Shown here: piece after piece, positions 49,410 to 58,235 of the stretch | How the letters are laid out: each line of letters begins with the position of its first letter | Position numbering within the stretch: position 1 is the first letter of the stretch | Source of the DNA: Acidobacteriota bacterium | GTDB taxonomy: Bacteria > Acidobacteriota > Terriglobia > Bryobacterales > Bryobacteraceae | Assembly (NCBI GenBank): GCA_026394075.1 | Contig: JAPKYX010000072.1 | Coordinates: 19,156 to 83,155 of the forward strand | Length of the DNA: 64,000 nt | Reading direction: 5' to 3' | Made by a program: the position numbers and the translations under genes | The notes under the pieces: generated by a model | Told to the model about the DNA's origin: nothing | Databases searched by the model: none | What the model saw: only the letters and a program-made list of their open reading frames with translations

Positions 49410-50381
49410 TTACGCTGTCTGTCGCGCCTTCTCAACTTGTGCGTTAATCCAATGGTAGGTCTTTTCGAGACCGGCGCTGAGCGGTTCCGATGGAGACCAC
49501 TGGAGCTTCTCGCGGATGAGGCGATTGTCGGAATTGCGGCCCCGGACACCTGTGGGGCCCGGAATATGTTTGAGTTCCAGCTTCTTCCCCGCGATCTGCA
49601 TGGCCATCTCCGCCAGGCGGTTGATGGTGACCATCTCCTCGGAGCCGATATTGACCGGGCCGGCGAAATCTGACTGCATCAGGCGACGCACCGCCTCCAC
49701 ACACTCATCGATATAGAGAAACGAACGCGTCTGCTTGCCGTCGCCCCAAATTTCAATATGCGTGCCGTCGGGGGCTTCCGCGACCTTCCGGCAGACCGCC
49801 GCTGGAGCCTTCTCTCGGCCACCAGTCCAAGTTCCTTCCGGGCCGAAGATGTTGTGAAAGCGGGCTACGCGCACGGCCACACCATGGTTGCGCATGTAGG
49901 AAAAATACAGCCGTTCGCTGAACAATTTCTCCCAACCATACTCGCTATCGGGCGCCGCTGGATAGGCCGATTCTTCCGAGCACTTCGGGTTGTCGGGGTC
50001 CAACTGGTTGTACTCCGGGTAGATGCAAGCCGAGGAGGAATAGAAGAACTTCTTCACACCCGCCTTGACGCCGAATTCAAGCGTATTCAAGTTGATCGTG
50101 GCGGAATTATGCATCACATTGGCGTCGTGATCGCCGGTGAAAATGTATCCCGCACCGCCCATGTCGGCGGCCAACTGGTAGACCTCTTCAATGCCGCTCA
50201 CGGCATCCTTGACCACCTGCGGCTCACGCAGGTCGCCGACAATGAACTCATCAGCAGGAATCACGCTGAACTCATGCGGCTTGATGTCGACGACGCGCAC
50301 CCAAAAACCTTCGGACTTCAATCGTTTGACAAGATGTCCGCCGATGAATCCGCCGGCACCATTCACAAGAACTTTAGTCAT
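49410..50381 (-). CDS. GDP-mannose 3,5-epimerase-like SDR
   Basis: The start at 50381 (ATG) is preferred over a TTG one codon upstream. 323 residues. Motifs are distinctive: VNGAGGFIGGHLVKRLKSEG (NAD), LAADMGGAGYIFTGDHDANV, SSSACIYPEYNQLDPDNPKC (with the Cys that acts in GME catalysis), YGWEKLFSERLYFSYMRNHG with Y-x3-K, and RFHNIFGPEGTWTGGREKAP. These match GDP-mannose 3,5-epimerase, which makes GDP-L-galactose (and GDP-L-gulose) from GDP-mannose. It would give the EPS an L-galactose-type residue. Plant-type GME genes are found in bacteria in EPS loci, so this placement is expected. Confidence 0.87.
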   Translation of the reverse strand: MTKVLVNGAGGFIGGHLVKRLKSEGFWVRVVDIKPHEFSVIPADEFIVGDLREPQVVKDAVSGIEEVYQLAADMGGAGYIFTGDHDANVMHNSATINLNTLEFGVKAGVKKFFYSSSACIYPEYNQLDPDNPKCSEESAYPAAPDSEYGWEKLFSERLYFSYMRNHGVAVRVARFHNIFGPEGTWTGGREKAPAAVCRKVAEAPDGTHIEIWGDGKQTRSFLYIDECVEAVRRLMQSDFAGPVNIGSEEMVTINRLAEMAMQIAGKKLELKHIPGPTGVRGRNSDNRLIREKLQWSPSEPLSAGLEKTYHWINAQVEKARQTA

Positions 50382-50559
50382 CAATGCAAGAGCTCCTAGA
50401 TTATATTCTCAAATGGCTGAGGTGCTCGCAAATGTCTCCTACAACGTCTCCTCGCCGAAGCCGTTGTCGTTCGAGGCGCTACGCGTTGGAAACGAGGGAG
50501 TTACCTCCGGAATTGTCTGAACGACCCCACCGCGCCGATGGCGTGCATATAGATGGCTT

Positions 50560-51627
50560 TTAGGACCGTCGGCTCTTCATTTCATCGAAGCCTACGGGAA
50601 TTTGCAAGGACGCCACCGCGACAATTCCGAACAGTATCTTACCTGCCCAGCCAACCTGAACGCCGTGGTCACCAAGGCGGGAAAGCCAGTGCGTAATCGG
50701 CCACGCCCAAACAAAGACGGCCAGGGAATGCCGGCCCAACCTTTCTACCCACGACGAAATCATCTGTGGACGTCGCCCTTCGTACCATACAGCGAGCGGC
50801 TGGATCGCGGTTACCAGCAAAGCCAGTTCGACAATCCACAAAAAGTCTAACTGCGAGAACGGCTTGCGGGGGAAAGAGAAGCCAACCCATGTCCACCGAA
50901 GGGCCACGATGGTCATCAGTGATATCGCGGCAACTATCGGGACCCCAATAGGCAGCCGAGGCACCCAGCGTCGTGCCATGTGCAGGTAGCCGCCTGCCAG
51001 CCCCCATACGAACGGCAGTTGCCAGCACAGAATATTGTAGGTCCAAGCCGGTTCTGGGCGGGTCGCCTCGCCTAAGCACCAGATTGCCGCCCCGCTGAGG
51101 AGGACCGGAGGCCAGCCAACGCTACGTAGGATCAAGATCAAAAAAGGTGCACCGAAGATCAAGCTTACGTACATTGACAATAAGCCTGCATACGGAAAAC
51201 CGTTAAACAAGCTGATGGACTCAACGTACCGTTGAGCTGCAAGCGCCCATTGAACTGAGGTCATTGAGCCACGACCCACCAAAGCGAGGGCAATCGCGGC
51301 TACGGCCAACACCGTCGCAATCGTGACATTCGCGAGAAAAATTTGCACGGCGCGGGTCCAGCAGCGTCTGAACAACGCCTGAGTGCCTCCTCTTTCAGCC
51401 GTTCGCTCAAACACCACTCCGGCTGTGATACCGGCAATCAGAACGAAGCCCATCGTGGCCCAGGGTAGTCCGATTGGGCCCATCGCATGATCGGCCGTCA
51501 TCAGCATCAGGCATAGGCCGCGTAGAGAGTCTAGGCTACGAATGCGCCCCGTGCTGCGTGGCCGCGACGCTGTGGGCACTTCCAGTACCTTCATTGAATG
51601 GTTTGCCTTCGGGTCTGTCGTTTTCAT
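50560..51627 (-). CDS. OpgC-like membrane acyltransferase
   Basis: 355 residues with about ten transmembrane helices and an N-terminal IRSLDSLRGLCLMLMTADHA motif like OpgC (succinyl transferase of osmoregulated periplasmic glucans) and other acyltransferase-3/DUF1624-type membrane proteins. The substrate is unknown, but a membrane-bound sugar acyltransferase fits an EPS cluster and could add acyl groups to the repeat unit. It precedes the GDP-mannose epimerase by 180 bp. The first about 30 residues are polar, so the true start may be the ATG at residue 12 (51594). Confidence 0.75.
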   Translation of the reverse strand: MKTTDPKANHSMKVLEVPTASRPRSTGRIRSLDSLRGLCLMLMTADHAMGPIGLPWATMGFVLIAGITAGVVFERTAERGGTQALFRRCWTRAVQIFLANVTIATVLAVAAIALALVGRGSMTSVQWALAAQRYVESISLFNGFPYAGLLSMYVSLIFGAPFLILILRSVGWPPVLLSGAAIWCLGEATRPEPAWTYNILCWQLPFVWGLAGGYLHMARRWVPRLPIGVPIVAAISLMTIVALRWTWVGFSFPRKPFSQLDFLWIVELALLVTAIQPLAVWYEGRRPQMISSWVERLGRHSLAVFVWAWPITHWLSRLGDHGVQVGWAGKILFGIVAVASLQIPVGFDEMKSRRS

Positions 51628-52082
51628 GTTTCGATGCGGAGGTCTTGGTTGGTCCGAAGGTGAGCCCTAAGTGTAGAATTGTCGGGGCAATCGGGGATAG
51701 GCCTGGTACTCCCATCGTCAGTACTATTAACTCTCAAGAGCTTCCCTTGGTGCGCTTGCCCGATGTCATCCGTTGCTGGTTGTCTGACGCGGTGACCGTT
51801 CACGTAGCACCCTGGCCGGGAGCGACCATGGGCCGAGTGAACACACCTGTTGGCGGGCGGCATCTGGAAAACTAGGTCGCTCCCGCTCTTTGCCTCACCC
51901 TTCCAGCTGCCTTGGGCTGCCCGCCGCCAAGAAGGCCAAAGGATTAAGGTGGCTGTGGCGATATGGGTGAGGGGTCCGGGAACGATTGCGGTGACAGTCA
52001 ACCGATTGCTAGTGGCACCTGAGCGTCGCCTGCGACTTGCGTTATCACCCTCTGGGTGCGAATCCTGAAAGAAGAGTTCCTG
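51628..52082. promoter_or_regulatory. Divergent intergenic region with GGTACT/AGTACT pair
   Basis: GGTACT at 51705-51710 and AGTACTA at 51720-51726 lie about 80-100 nt upstream of the OpgC-like gene (minus strand) and 357-378 nt upstream of the TPR lipoprotein (plus strand). No gene is evident in this 455-bp stretch. A ribosome site (GAAAGAAGAG) precedes the ATG at 52083. Confidence 0.4.
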
Positions 52083-54413
52083 ATGCTCATCTTTCGCCGT
52101 TCAATCCTCTTGCCATCGCGTTCAGTCGGTAGCCTGCTGTTCGTCTGCGCCCTCCTGGCTGGTTGCCAGCGATTCCAATCAGCGGAGTCGCTGGTGAAGG
52201 AAGGCGATCTGCTGGCGGATAAGAAGGAGTATGCGGAGGCCGTGCTGCGCTATCAGAAGGCCATCCAGAAGGATCCGCAGTTGAACGAAGCTTTCTTCCG
52301 CCTGGGGCTGGCGCAGGGGAAACTGGGCAAGAGTACGGAAGCCTTTAATGCCTTCCGGATCGCCGCCACCCGGATGCCGAGCCGTCTGGATGTGCAGGCT
52401 GAGATGGGCAATTTGGGATTACAGGGCTATCTGGCGGACACGACGCGGCCGCAGGCCCTCTATACATTGCTCCAAACGACGGCCGACGCGGCGCTGAAGC
52501 AGAATGCGGCCTTCTTCCCGGCCCTGCGGTGGAAAGGTTATCTGGCGGTGGTGGACCAGAAGCCGGCGGAGGCTGTGGAGTGGTTCCGCAAGGCGCGGCA
52601 GGCCAAGCCCGATGAGCCGGAGATTACGGAGGCGTTGGCGCGGAGCCTGTTTGGGCTGAAACAGCCGGAGGAGGCGGTTCGGCTGCTGACGGACTTGACC
52701 GCGAAGGCTCCGGCCTATGCCCCGGCCTACGATCTGCTCTATGCCTCCCATTCGGCTGCGCAGCGCTGGCCGGAGGCGGTGGCGGCGCTGGAAAAGAAGA
52801 TCGCCCAGAACCCGAAACAAGGCCTCTACGTGATTCAGCTCAGCCAGCACCACTGGGGGCGGAACCAGCGGCCGGAGGCGGAAAAATGGCTCGCCCAACT
52901 GGTCTCGAACCCGGCAGCATATCCCGATGGGCGCCTATTGGCGGGGGACTTCCGCGTACAAACGGGTGACGGCCCGGCGGCGAAGGCGCTCTATCAACAG
53001 GGCATCACGGCCGATGCGCCGCGCAAGCTGGACTATCAGAAGCGCCTCGTGAGCCTTTATCTGGCCCAGCGCCAGGGCCCCGAAGCGGCGAAACTGCTGG
53101 AGGAGATCTTGAAGGACCATCCGGACGACCCCGAGATGCGCGCCTCCCGGGCAATGCTCCGGCTTGAATCCGGCAATGCCAGCGAACTGACCCAGGCCGT
53201 GGCGGCGCTGGAGGCGCTAGTGAAAGACAAGCCGGAAGACGTCCGGTTTCGCTATGAGCTTGGGCTGGCCAAGCGCATGTCTGGCGAACTTCCGGGTGCG
53301 CAGGCCGACTATCAGGAAGTGTTGAAGCGCAACCCGGTTCACTTTTTGGCCCTGGAAGGGTTGGCGGAAATGGCCCTGGAATTGGGCCAGGCGGCCGCCG
53401 CTCTGCCGTTTGCCGACCGAATCCTGGCCGCCAGTCCGCAAGACCCCCGGGGGCGGGTGCTGAAGGCCCGGGTCCTGCTGGCCCAGCAGAATTTTGGCGA
53501 AGCCCGGCCCTTACTAACGCGGCTCATGGCGGAGTATCCCCAGACCATCGATGTGCGCCTGGCGATGATCAATCTCGATATCGCCCAGAAGCGGCTACCG
53601 GCGGCGGAACAGACCTTGCAACCGATGCTCCAGGCCAATCTCCGCAACCCGCGTATCTGGCAGGCGTACACACAACTGCGCCTGACCCAGCAGCGGGCGG
53701 GCGAAGCGGTCAAAACCTTGCAAGCCGAACTAGCCAAGACCCCGCAACCGGAACTGCGGCGGCTGCTGGCCATTGCCGCCGCCACTGACCAGCAGTATGA
53801 CCTGGCCATTGCCCAATATCAGGAGCTAGCCAAGCTCGCGCCCACGGCGGCGGAGTATCCGTTCCAGTTGGGGCTGCTCTTTCAACTGAAGGGCGACTTC
53901 TCCCGGGCGGTGGAGGTGCTGCAACAGGCCGAAAAGCTGGCGCCCAAGAACGCCCGGGCCGTGGCGGAACTGGCGGCGGCGCTGGACCAGGCGGGGCGGA
54001 AGCCGGAGGCCGAGGCGGCGTTCCGGCGGAGCCTGGCCTTGCAGCCGGATAATCTTCTTGTCTTGAACAACTTGGCGTACTTCCTGGCCCAGAACGGGGG
54101 CTCCCTGGAGGAAGCCCTGCGCTTCGCCCGGCAGGCCACCCAAAAGGCTCCGGATGTGCCGGAGTTTGCGGGCACTCTCGCCACCGTCTACCTGCGGCAG
54201 AAGAATTTCGACGGCGCGGCCCAGCTCTACGGCAGCCTCGTGGCCAAGTACCCGGCCCGGCCCGGCTTCCACCTGGGCTATGGCACGGCACTACTGGAAA
54301 AGGGCGACAAGGCCCGGGCCGTGGCCCAACTGGAACTGGCACTGAAAGCTAAACCGGCCCCGGCGGAGCAGCAGAAGATTGAAAGCCTGCTGGCCACGGC
54401 GCGGCGGCGGTAG
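52083..54413 (+). CDS. TPR-repeat lipoprotein of the PEP-CTERM/EPS type (PrsT-like), third paralogue
   Basis: The start at 52083 follows a GAAAGAAGAG ribosome site; an in-frame ATG nine codons upstream is less well placed. About 776 residues. N-terminal VGSLLFVCALLAGCQ is a lipoprotein signal. The mature part is tetratricopeptide repeats, with units such as AVLRYQKAIQKDPQLNEAFF and, near the end, NLLVLNNLAYFLAQNGG. It aligns with the proteins at 3734 and 16376 in the first repeats and in the NNLA.L block, so this is a third member. The presence of three such lipoproteins near one exosortase is unusual; they may serve different substrates. It stands apart on the plus strand. Confidence 0.82.
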   Translation: MLIFRRSILLPSRSVGSLLFVCALLAGCQRFQSAESLVKEGDLLADKKEYAEAVLRYQKAIQKDPQLNEAFFRLGLAQGKLGKSTEAFNAFRIAATRMPSRLDVQAEMGNLGLQGYLADTTRPQALYTLLQTTADAALKQNAAFFPALRWKGYLAVVDQKPAEAVEWFRKARQAKPDEPEITEALARSLFGLKQPEEAVRLLTDLTAKAPAYAPAYDLLYASHSAAQRWPEAVAALEKKIAQNPKQGLYVIQLSQHHWGRNQRPEAEKWLAQLVSNPAAYPDGRLLAGDFRVQTGDGPAAKALYQQGITADAPRKLDYQKRLVSLYLAQRQGPEAAKLLEEILKDHPDDPEMRASRAMLRLESGNASELTQAVAALEALVKDKPEDVRFRYELGLAKRMSGELPGAQADYQEVLKRNPVHFLALEGLAEMALELGQAAAALPFADRILAASPQDPRGRVLKARVLLAQQNFGEARPLLTRLMAEYPQTIDVRLAMINLDIAQKRLPAAEQTLQPMLQANLRNPRIWQAYTQLRLTQQRAGEAVKTLQAELAKTPQPELRRLLAIAAATDQQYDLAIAQYQELAKLAPTAAEYPFQLGLLFQLKGDFSRAVEVLQQAEKLAPKNARAVAELAAALDQAGRKPEAEAAFRRSLALQPDNLLVLNNLAYFLAQNGGSLEEALRFARQATQKAPDVPEFAGTLATVYLRQKNFDGAAQLYGSLVAKYPARPGFHLGYGTALLEKGDKARAVAQLELALKAKPAPAEQQKIESLLATARRR

Positions 54414-54595
54414 CTAGGCGGGATGCGGGGCAGCACCCAGCCCTGAAAACTTGTAAACGATTCACGTCCAGGAAGCCGCCGTACCGAGCCCCGACGTGCA
54501 GGAGGGGGCCGTAGGCGGTCGCCCAGAAACGCGTTCGAACGCCAATTCGGAGCCTTCGTCGGCCTGTCCTTGGCGTCTTTGCGCCTTGGAGGGAA

Positions 54596-54788
54596 CCCGT
54601 ATAACTGGACCCTGACGGGCAAGGTTAGCGGGGCGGGAGACTACAATCGCTTCTCGATTCTTGCGGAGCAGGTACCGGATCTCACGATCACCCCACCGGT
54701 GCCCACGGTGGTGCCAGAGCCGAGTTTCTACGCGGCGCTGGCCGTGGGTTTCTCCGGCCTAGTGGTAGCGGTCCGGTGGCGCAACTAA
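54596..54788 (+). pseudogene. Truncated PEP-CTERM protein remnant
   Basis: Only the C-terminal end of a PEP-CTERM protein remains: YNWTLTGKVSGAGDYNRFSI (from about 54600) and VVPEPSFYAALAVGFSGLVV then AVRWRN. It matches the end of the protein at 55370-56218 (YDWSLSGKVRLSRSGAG; VVPEPSFYASLALGFSGLVI). No signal peptide precedes it, so it is a remnant of a duplicated gene. Confidence 0.7.
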
Positions 54789-55025
54789 CGCATTCCAGGG
54801 TATCGTTACGGCGGAGCGGCACAGCTCTACAGTCGCCTGTTGTACTGACCCATAAGTTTGCGTATAGCGAAGGTCTTACTTCGGCGCGTCAGATCGCGGC
54901 CAATGACGGGCACTCAGGCCGCCCCCAATGGCTCAAGCCGGGCCAGAACTTGTAGTATGGTGCGGCACACTGAGCAACAATGAAGGGGGCCTGCTGAGAT
55001 TGAGGGCAAGCTCGGAGGGTCCGGT
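54789..55025. other. Intergenic sequence without genes
   Basis: Between the PEP-CTERM remnant and the REP-like element. It contains frames without known motifs. No RNA gene or terminator was recognised. Confidence 0.4.
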
Positions 55026-55161
55026 GTGGCGCAGGCCGTCAGCCTGTAGCGGGACTTTCAGTCCCGCCGGTTCATCGCGGACGCCTCATAACAAAGCCTT
55101 TTCCGCTTCCCCTCGCCCCGAGCCGGAATGAATTCCACCTGCGTTGGACAGCCTGCGCCAC
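55026..55161. repeat. REP/MITE-like element with nested hairpins
   Basis: Outer arms GTGGCGCAGGCCGTC (55026-55040) and GACAGCCTGCGCCAC (55147-55161) pair with one mismatch over 15 bp. Inside are CAGGC-cgtca-GCCTG (55032-55046) and GCGGGACT-ttc-AGTCCCGC (55049-55067), a perfect 8-bp stem. The combination resembles acidobacterial REP or MITE-type extragenic elements, and the short AGTCCC/GGGACT hairpin recalls the stem near 47875-47900. No coding capacity. Confidence 0.6.
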
Positions 55162-55256
55162 CATGTTAGCCCGCCAGAATTTCTGACGCACTGCAATAGG
55201 ATGGGCACGGTGCGTTCATTCGGGGCACATATCTCCCACCAAGTGCCTAAGTTGAT

Positions 55257-55267
55257 GTACTGGTACT
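55257..55267. promoter_or_regulatory. GTACTGGTACT site upstream of PEP-CTERM gene 55370
   Basis: Direct repeat of GTACT in GTACTGGTACT, 103-113 nt upstream of the start at 55370. It belongs to the same motif series as the sites upstream of other PEP-CTERM genes. Confidence 0.4.
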
Positions 55268-55369
55268 CACATTTTCCAGGCAAGGACTTGCAGGTATGAT
55301 TTGGGCCCGATAGTATCAAAGTCGGTTGGTGCGAGAGTGCCAGCTGGATCGAATTCCAGGAGTATACGA

Positions 55370-56218
55370 ATGTTCGGTTTTCGGTCTCGGCTGTGTGTAC
55401 GGACTCTCTCACTGGCCGCCGTGCTGGTGCCTGCCGCTTTTGCGCAGAATGTTTATATCAACTCGAATTTGGTGACGTTGGGATCCGGCAGCACTGTCGT
55501 GAACGCCCGTTACCGCATGTCGGCTGGTAACTTTGACCAACGCTTGAGCAATAACGTTTCTGGCGGCACGAACGGTCTGGAGCGCAACTTGGGCAACGTT
55601 TCCGATCTGAGTGGCGATCTGTTTGACTTTGTGTTGTCGCACAGTGCTACCACTGGCTTTAGTTGGCAGCTGACCAACACCACTACCACTGTGACCACCA
55701 CTCAGTACTGGGGAACCACCGGCACGAATAGCGCTACCGACCAGTTCGCTGCCACATTAGGGAGCTCCTATACGACAGGCACGGCGCCGAACGCCAACCC
55801 GTTCAACACCCTTCAACTGTCGGTGCGCGCCTCTGAAACAAGCCCGAGCGCATCGTCTGCTGTCTTTTCCAACTTTTCCTTCACGGGCGGGACCTCGACC
55901 ACTGGCTCATTTGCGAGTGGTACGGTAACGCCGACCACTGGAGCCGGCCCGGGGTATTCCGGCAAAGCTGCGGACGGCGCGGGTTTCCATCTGCAGTGGG
56001 TCTACTCAGACACGAATCTGGCGACTTATGACTGGTCTCTTTCGGGTAAGGTCAGACTTTCCCGCAGTGGTGCTGGGGACGGTGAAGCGGTGCGCTTCGA
56101 GATCTACGGTCAGAACCTAGCTGCCTCCGTCGTTCCCGAGCCGAGCTTCTACGCTTCGCTGGCGTTGGGCTTCTCTGGTCTGGTGATCGCTGTGCGTCGC
56201 CGCCGGAAGCAAAGCTGA
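55370..56218 (+). CDS. PEP-CTERM sorting domain protein
   Basis: The start at 55370 follows CAGGAG nine bases upstream and gives MFGFRSRLCVRTLSLAAVLV, a signal peptide; the frame extends 23 codons upstream without a signal. 282 residues. The mature domain is rich in Thr/Ser/Gly/Asn, with TTTTVTTTQYWGTTGTNS and GGTSTTGSFASGTVTPTTGA low-complexity regions, and may be a choice-of-anchor-W type domain (assignment uncertain). It ends VVPEPSFYASLALGFSGLVI then AVRRRRKQS, so it is a likely exosortase substrate. A degraded relative lies about 600 bp upstream. An intrinsic terminator follows the stop. Confidence 0.87.
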   Translation: MFGFRSRLCVRTLSLAAVLVPAAFAQNVYINSNLVTLGSGSTVVNARYRMSAGNFDQRLSNNVSGGTNGLERNLGNVSDLSGDLFDFVLSHSATTGFSWQLTNTTTTVTTTQYWGTTGTNSATDQFAATLGSSYTTGTAPNANPFNTLQLSVRASETSPSASSAVFSNFSFTGGTSTTGSFASGTVTPTTGAGPGYSGKAADGAGFHLQWVYSDTNLATYDWSLSGKVRLSRSGAGDGEAVRFEIYGQNLAASVVPEPSFYASLALGFSGLVIAVRRRRKQS

Positions 56219-56249
56219 GGCGTCACTGTTCCTGATTTGGTTCTCTCCC

Positions 56250-56288
56250 AAAGCGGCTGCCCCTCCGGGGGCGGTCGCTTTTGTTTTT
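56250..56288 (+). terminator. Intrinsic terminator after PEP-CTERM gene
   Basis: AAGCGGCTGCCCC and GGGGGCGGTCGCTT form a stem with a small internal bulge around a TCC loop, followed by TTGTTTTT. Confidence 0.75.
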
Positions 56289-56398
56289 GGTGGCACTGCA
56301 TGCTCCGGGAACCATGTGTCAGCTTGGGGCGATCAACGAAATGATGCCGTCAAAGTGCTCGTTCGCTCGATGACGCCGCTCGAACGGCGTAGCGGCAG

Positions 56399-57754
56399 TT
56401 ACGGCAGCACTTCCACGATGAGGTCCACTTCCACCGGCAGATTGCCGCGTTGGGCCGGGCGGAACTGCCAGGATTCGAGCGTTTTGGTCAGCACCGGGTC
56501 ACTGGTACCCGAGATCACTTTAAGGGTGCCTTCCGCGCTGAGACGGGTGATCAGGTACTGGCGGCTGCCGGCGGCCACGTGGGCGGGCGTCATCCGGACG
56601 GCCACCTTCGGCGGGCGCATCAGCCGGGCGGGGGGCGATCCCGGGGGTTCGGCGAACCAGATGGTCCATTCCGATGCACCCGGGCGGTCAGAGGGAACGG
56701 CCAGGCTGGTGGTGTAGACGGTCCGGGCGGCGAAAAAGGCTTCCACCGGCGCGGGGAGGGAGCGGGTTCCGGGCCGCTGGCCGATCGAGACTTCCGAGGT
56801 GGTCAGGTCCGGCGTGACACGCGTGGGGCCCAGCGCGGGGGGCGCCAACGGGCGCGCCGGCAGATTGACGGTCGGTGGTGCGGCGGGACGGGCGTTGCCT
56901 GGGATGGCCACACCGGGCACGACCGGCACGCCGGGCTGCTTTCCGGCCCCGGCACCCTGCGAGACTCCGGCTTCAATCGATACGGGCGCATTGCCGCTGA
57001 GCTTCGGCGGAGCCAGACCCTGTGGGTTGATGCTGATCACGGCTTCGGTAACGGTTCCGGTCCCGGGCGCAGGCAATTCCATCAATCGCTTGCCCGCCCC
57101 CACTGCGGCCTTGCCCTCCGCGGTTTTGGCCGTGGGCGCGACAAAGGGTTTCGGGGCAAACTTCGTTTCCGGAACGAGTGTTCCCAGCGGTACGGCCAGG
57201 ACCGGCTTTTCCACCGGCGTCACGGGCGGTGTGGTGGCGAGATCGGCGAGCGTGGGGGTGTCCTGTTTAGCCGCCGGTTTGGGCGGCGCAACAAAGGCGC
57301 GCACGGGCCGAGTCGGCGGTTGCACGGGAATGGGCGCTGGCACTGCCTCGGACGCTGGCGCTGGAGGCGCTGCCGGGCGCACGAAGTTGGGCGATTCCAC
57401 CACGCGCGGTGGCGGATCCGGACGGGGGCTTTCGATGCTTTGCGGCTGGGGTGGCCGATCAGGCCGGGTAATTTTCACTGTGGAGAGCTCCGGCCGAGGA
57501 AGGTTGATCGTCAGGCCCTCCGGCGTCGCCGCGCTCTCTGGCGAAATGGCGGGGAGCAGATCTGCCGGACGGAAGTAAGTGATCCGGCGATTTGGAAATT
57601 CCTTTAGATGCTCCGGAAGGATGATTTCAAAGCGGCGGAACGCGGGGCGCGTATAGGGGGCGGTGGCAATGCCGACAAGCAAACCGGCATGGATACCAAA
57701 CGTTGCTGCCATGACGGGCAACCGCTGGCGGTTTTGGGCGAGCCATCGTCGCAA
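56399..57754 (-). CDS. TonB-like energy transducer
   Basis: About 451 residues from a TTG start (57754); an alternative ATG at residue 15 (57712) is plausible. One membrane helix near the N-terminus (MAATFGIHAGLLVGIATAPY), then a long proline/alanine-rich region (residues about 70-330), then a C-terminal domain with YLITRLSAEGTLKVISGTSD and LESWQFRPAQRGNLPVEVDL, which matches the TonB C-terminal fold (L..W.F.P....G.PV.V). TonB proteins transmit inner-membrane proton-motive force to outer-membrane receptors. No ExbB/ExbD is in the window. Its partner may be a TonB-dependent receptor elsewhere. The Pro-rich region is longer than in typical TonB and should span the periplasm. Confidence 0.75.
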   Translation of the reverse strand: MRRWLAQNRQRLPVMAATFGIHAGLLVGIATAPYTRPAFRRFEIILPEHLKEFPNRRITYFRPADLLPAISPESAATPEGLTINLPRPELSTVKITRPDRPPQPQSIESPRPDPPPRVVESPNFVRPAAPPAPASEAVPAPIPVQPPTRPVRAFVAPPKPAAKQDTPTLADLATTPPVTPVEKPVLAVPLGTLVPETKFAPKPFVAPTAKTAEGKAAVGAGKRLMELPAPGTGTVTEAVISINPQGLAPPKLSGNAPVSIEAGVSQGAGAGKQPGVPVVPGVAIPGNARPAAPPTVNLPARPLAPPALGPTRVTPDLTTSEVSIGQRPGTRSLPAPVEAFFAARTVYTTSLAVPSDRPGASEWTIWFAEPPGSPPARLMRPPKVAVRMTPAHVAAGSRQYLITRLSAEGTLKVISGTSDPVLTKTLESWQFRPAQRGNLPVEVDLIVEVLP

Positions 57755-57982
57755 TCAGCTAGGTTACACCGTTCGCTAGGGTGATGTCTGGCAGAAAACG
57801 GTCCCCCGGTCCTGAAAGCCAGCTGAGTTTTGCCGATCGATTAGGATGTCTACCGGCGGCTGCTGCTAACCATCCCCAGTGGATTGATTCCATTGCTGAC
57901 AAACCGACGGCCAGGGTGCCGGAGTCGAAGATCCGGCAGCTGGTCGTGCCCCCCCCGGATTTGGCGTCGAGCCTGAGTTGTG
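57755..57982. other. Intergenic region without genes
   Basis: Between the TonB-like gene and the tRNA-like repeat. The short plus-strand frame from 57781 lacks any known motif. Nothing else is seen. Confidence 0.4.
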
Positions 57983-58021
57983 GATTCTAATGATGCATGA
58001 TGGCGGAGAGAGAGGGATTCG
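57983..58021. repeat. Partial copy of the tRNA-Ser 3' end (att-like)
   Basis: TGGCGGAGAGAGAGGGATTCG at 58001-58021 (written on the plus strand) is identical to 21 bases of tRNA-Ser(GGA) at 60575-60595, including CCA, acceptor and T arm. The following bases GACTCTTG differ from AACCCTCG by three transitions. Sequence just outside the tRNA end (GATTCTAATGATGCAT here, GATTCTATTAGTGCAT there) is also related. Such partial duplicates of tRNA 3' ends are the usual second attachment site of integrated elements. Confidence 0.7.
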
Positions 58022-58103
58022 GACTCTTGAGGGGCTAATGGAATCTGCAACTTACAGATTCCACATTGCCGTATCTGCCATAAGTGCCAGGAGTGCCGTG
58101 GCG

Positions 58104-58124
58104 CATTGCCCGCTATTGCCCGCT
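58104..58124. repeat. 21-bp direct repeat, left copy
   Basis: A C followed by two copies of ATTGCCCGCT; an identical 21-bp sequence is at 60509-60529. The two copies lie near the ends of the putative island. Confidence 0.7.
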
Positions 58125-58235
58125 GGGCGGTCGGTTACGCTCAGGGCTCGAGTCGCCTGAGGCTCGCTCAGAATGGTCAGACCTCCTGGTCGGAAGCGTT
58201 GCATCGGCATTTGCTTCTGAGTAAAATGCCGAGTA

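Noticed and set aside
55270..55300. Sigma-54 promoter (GG/GC) upstream of PEP-CTERM gene 55370
   Set aside because: AGGCAAGGACTTGCA has the right bases but GG and GC are one base too close; other PEP-CTERM leaders were checked and gave no proper -24/-12 match.
56450..57607. 385-residue plus-strand frame
   Set aside because: Shadow of the proline-rich TonB-like gene; composition is Gly/Arg-rich low complexity as expected from the opposite strand.
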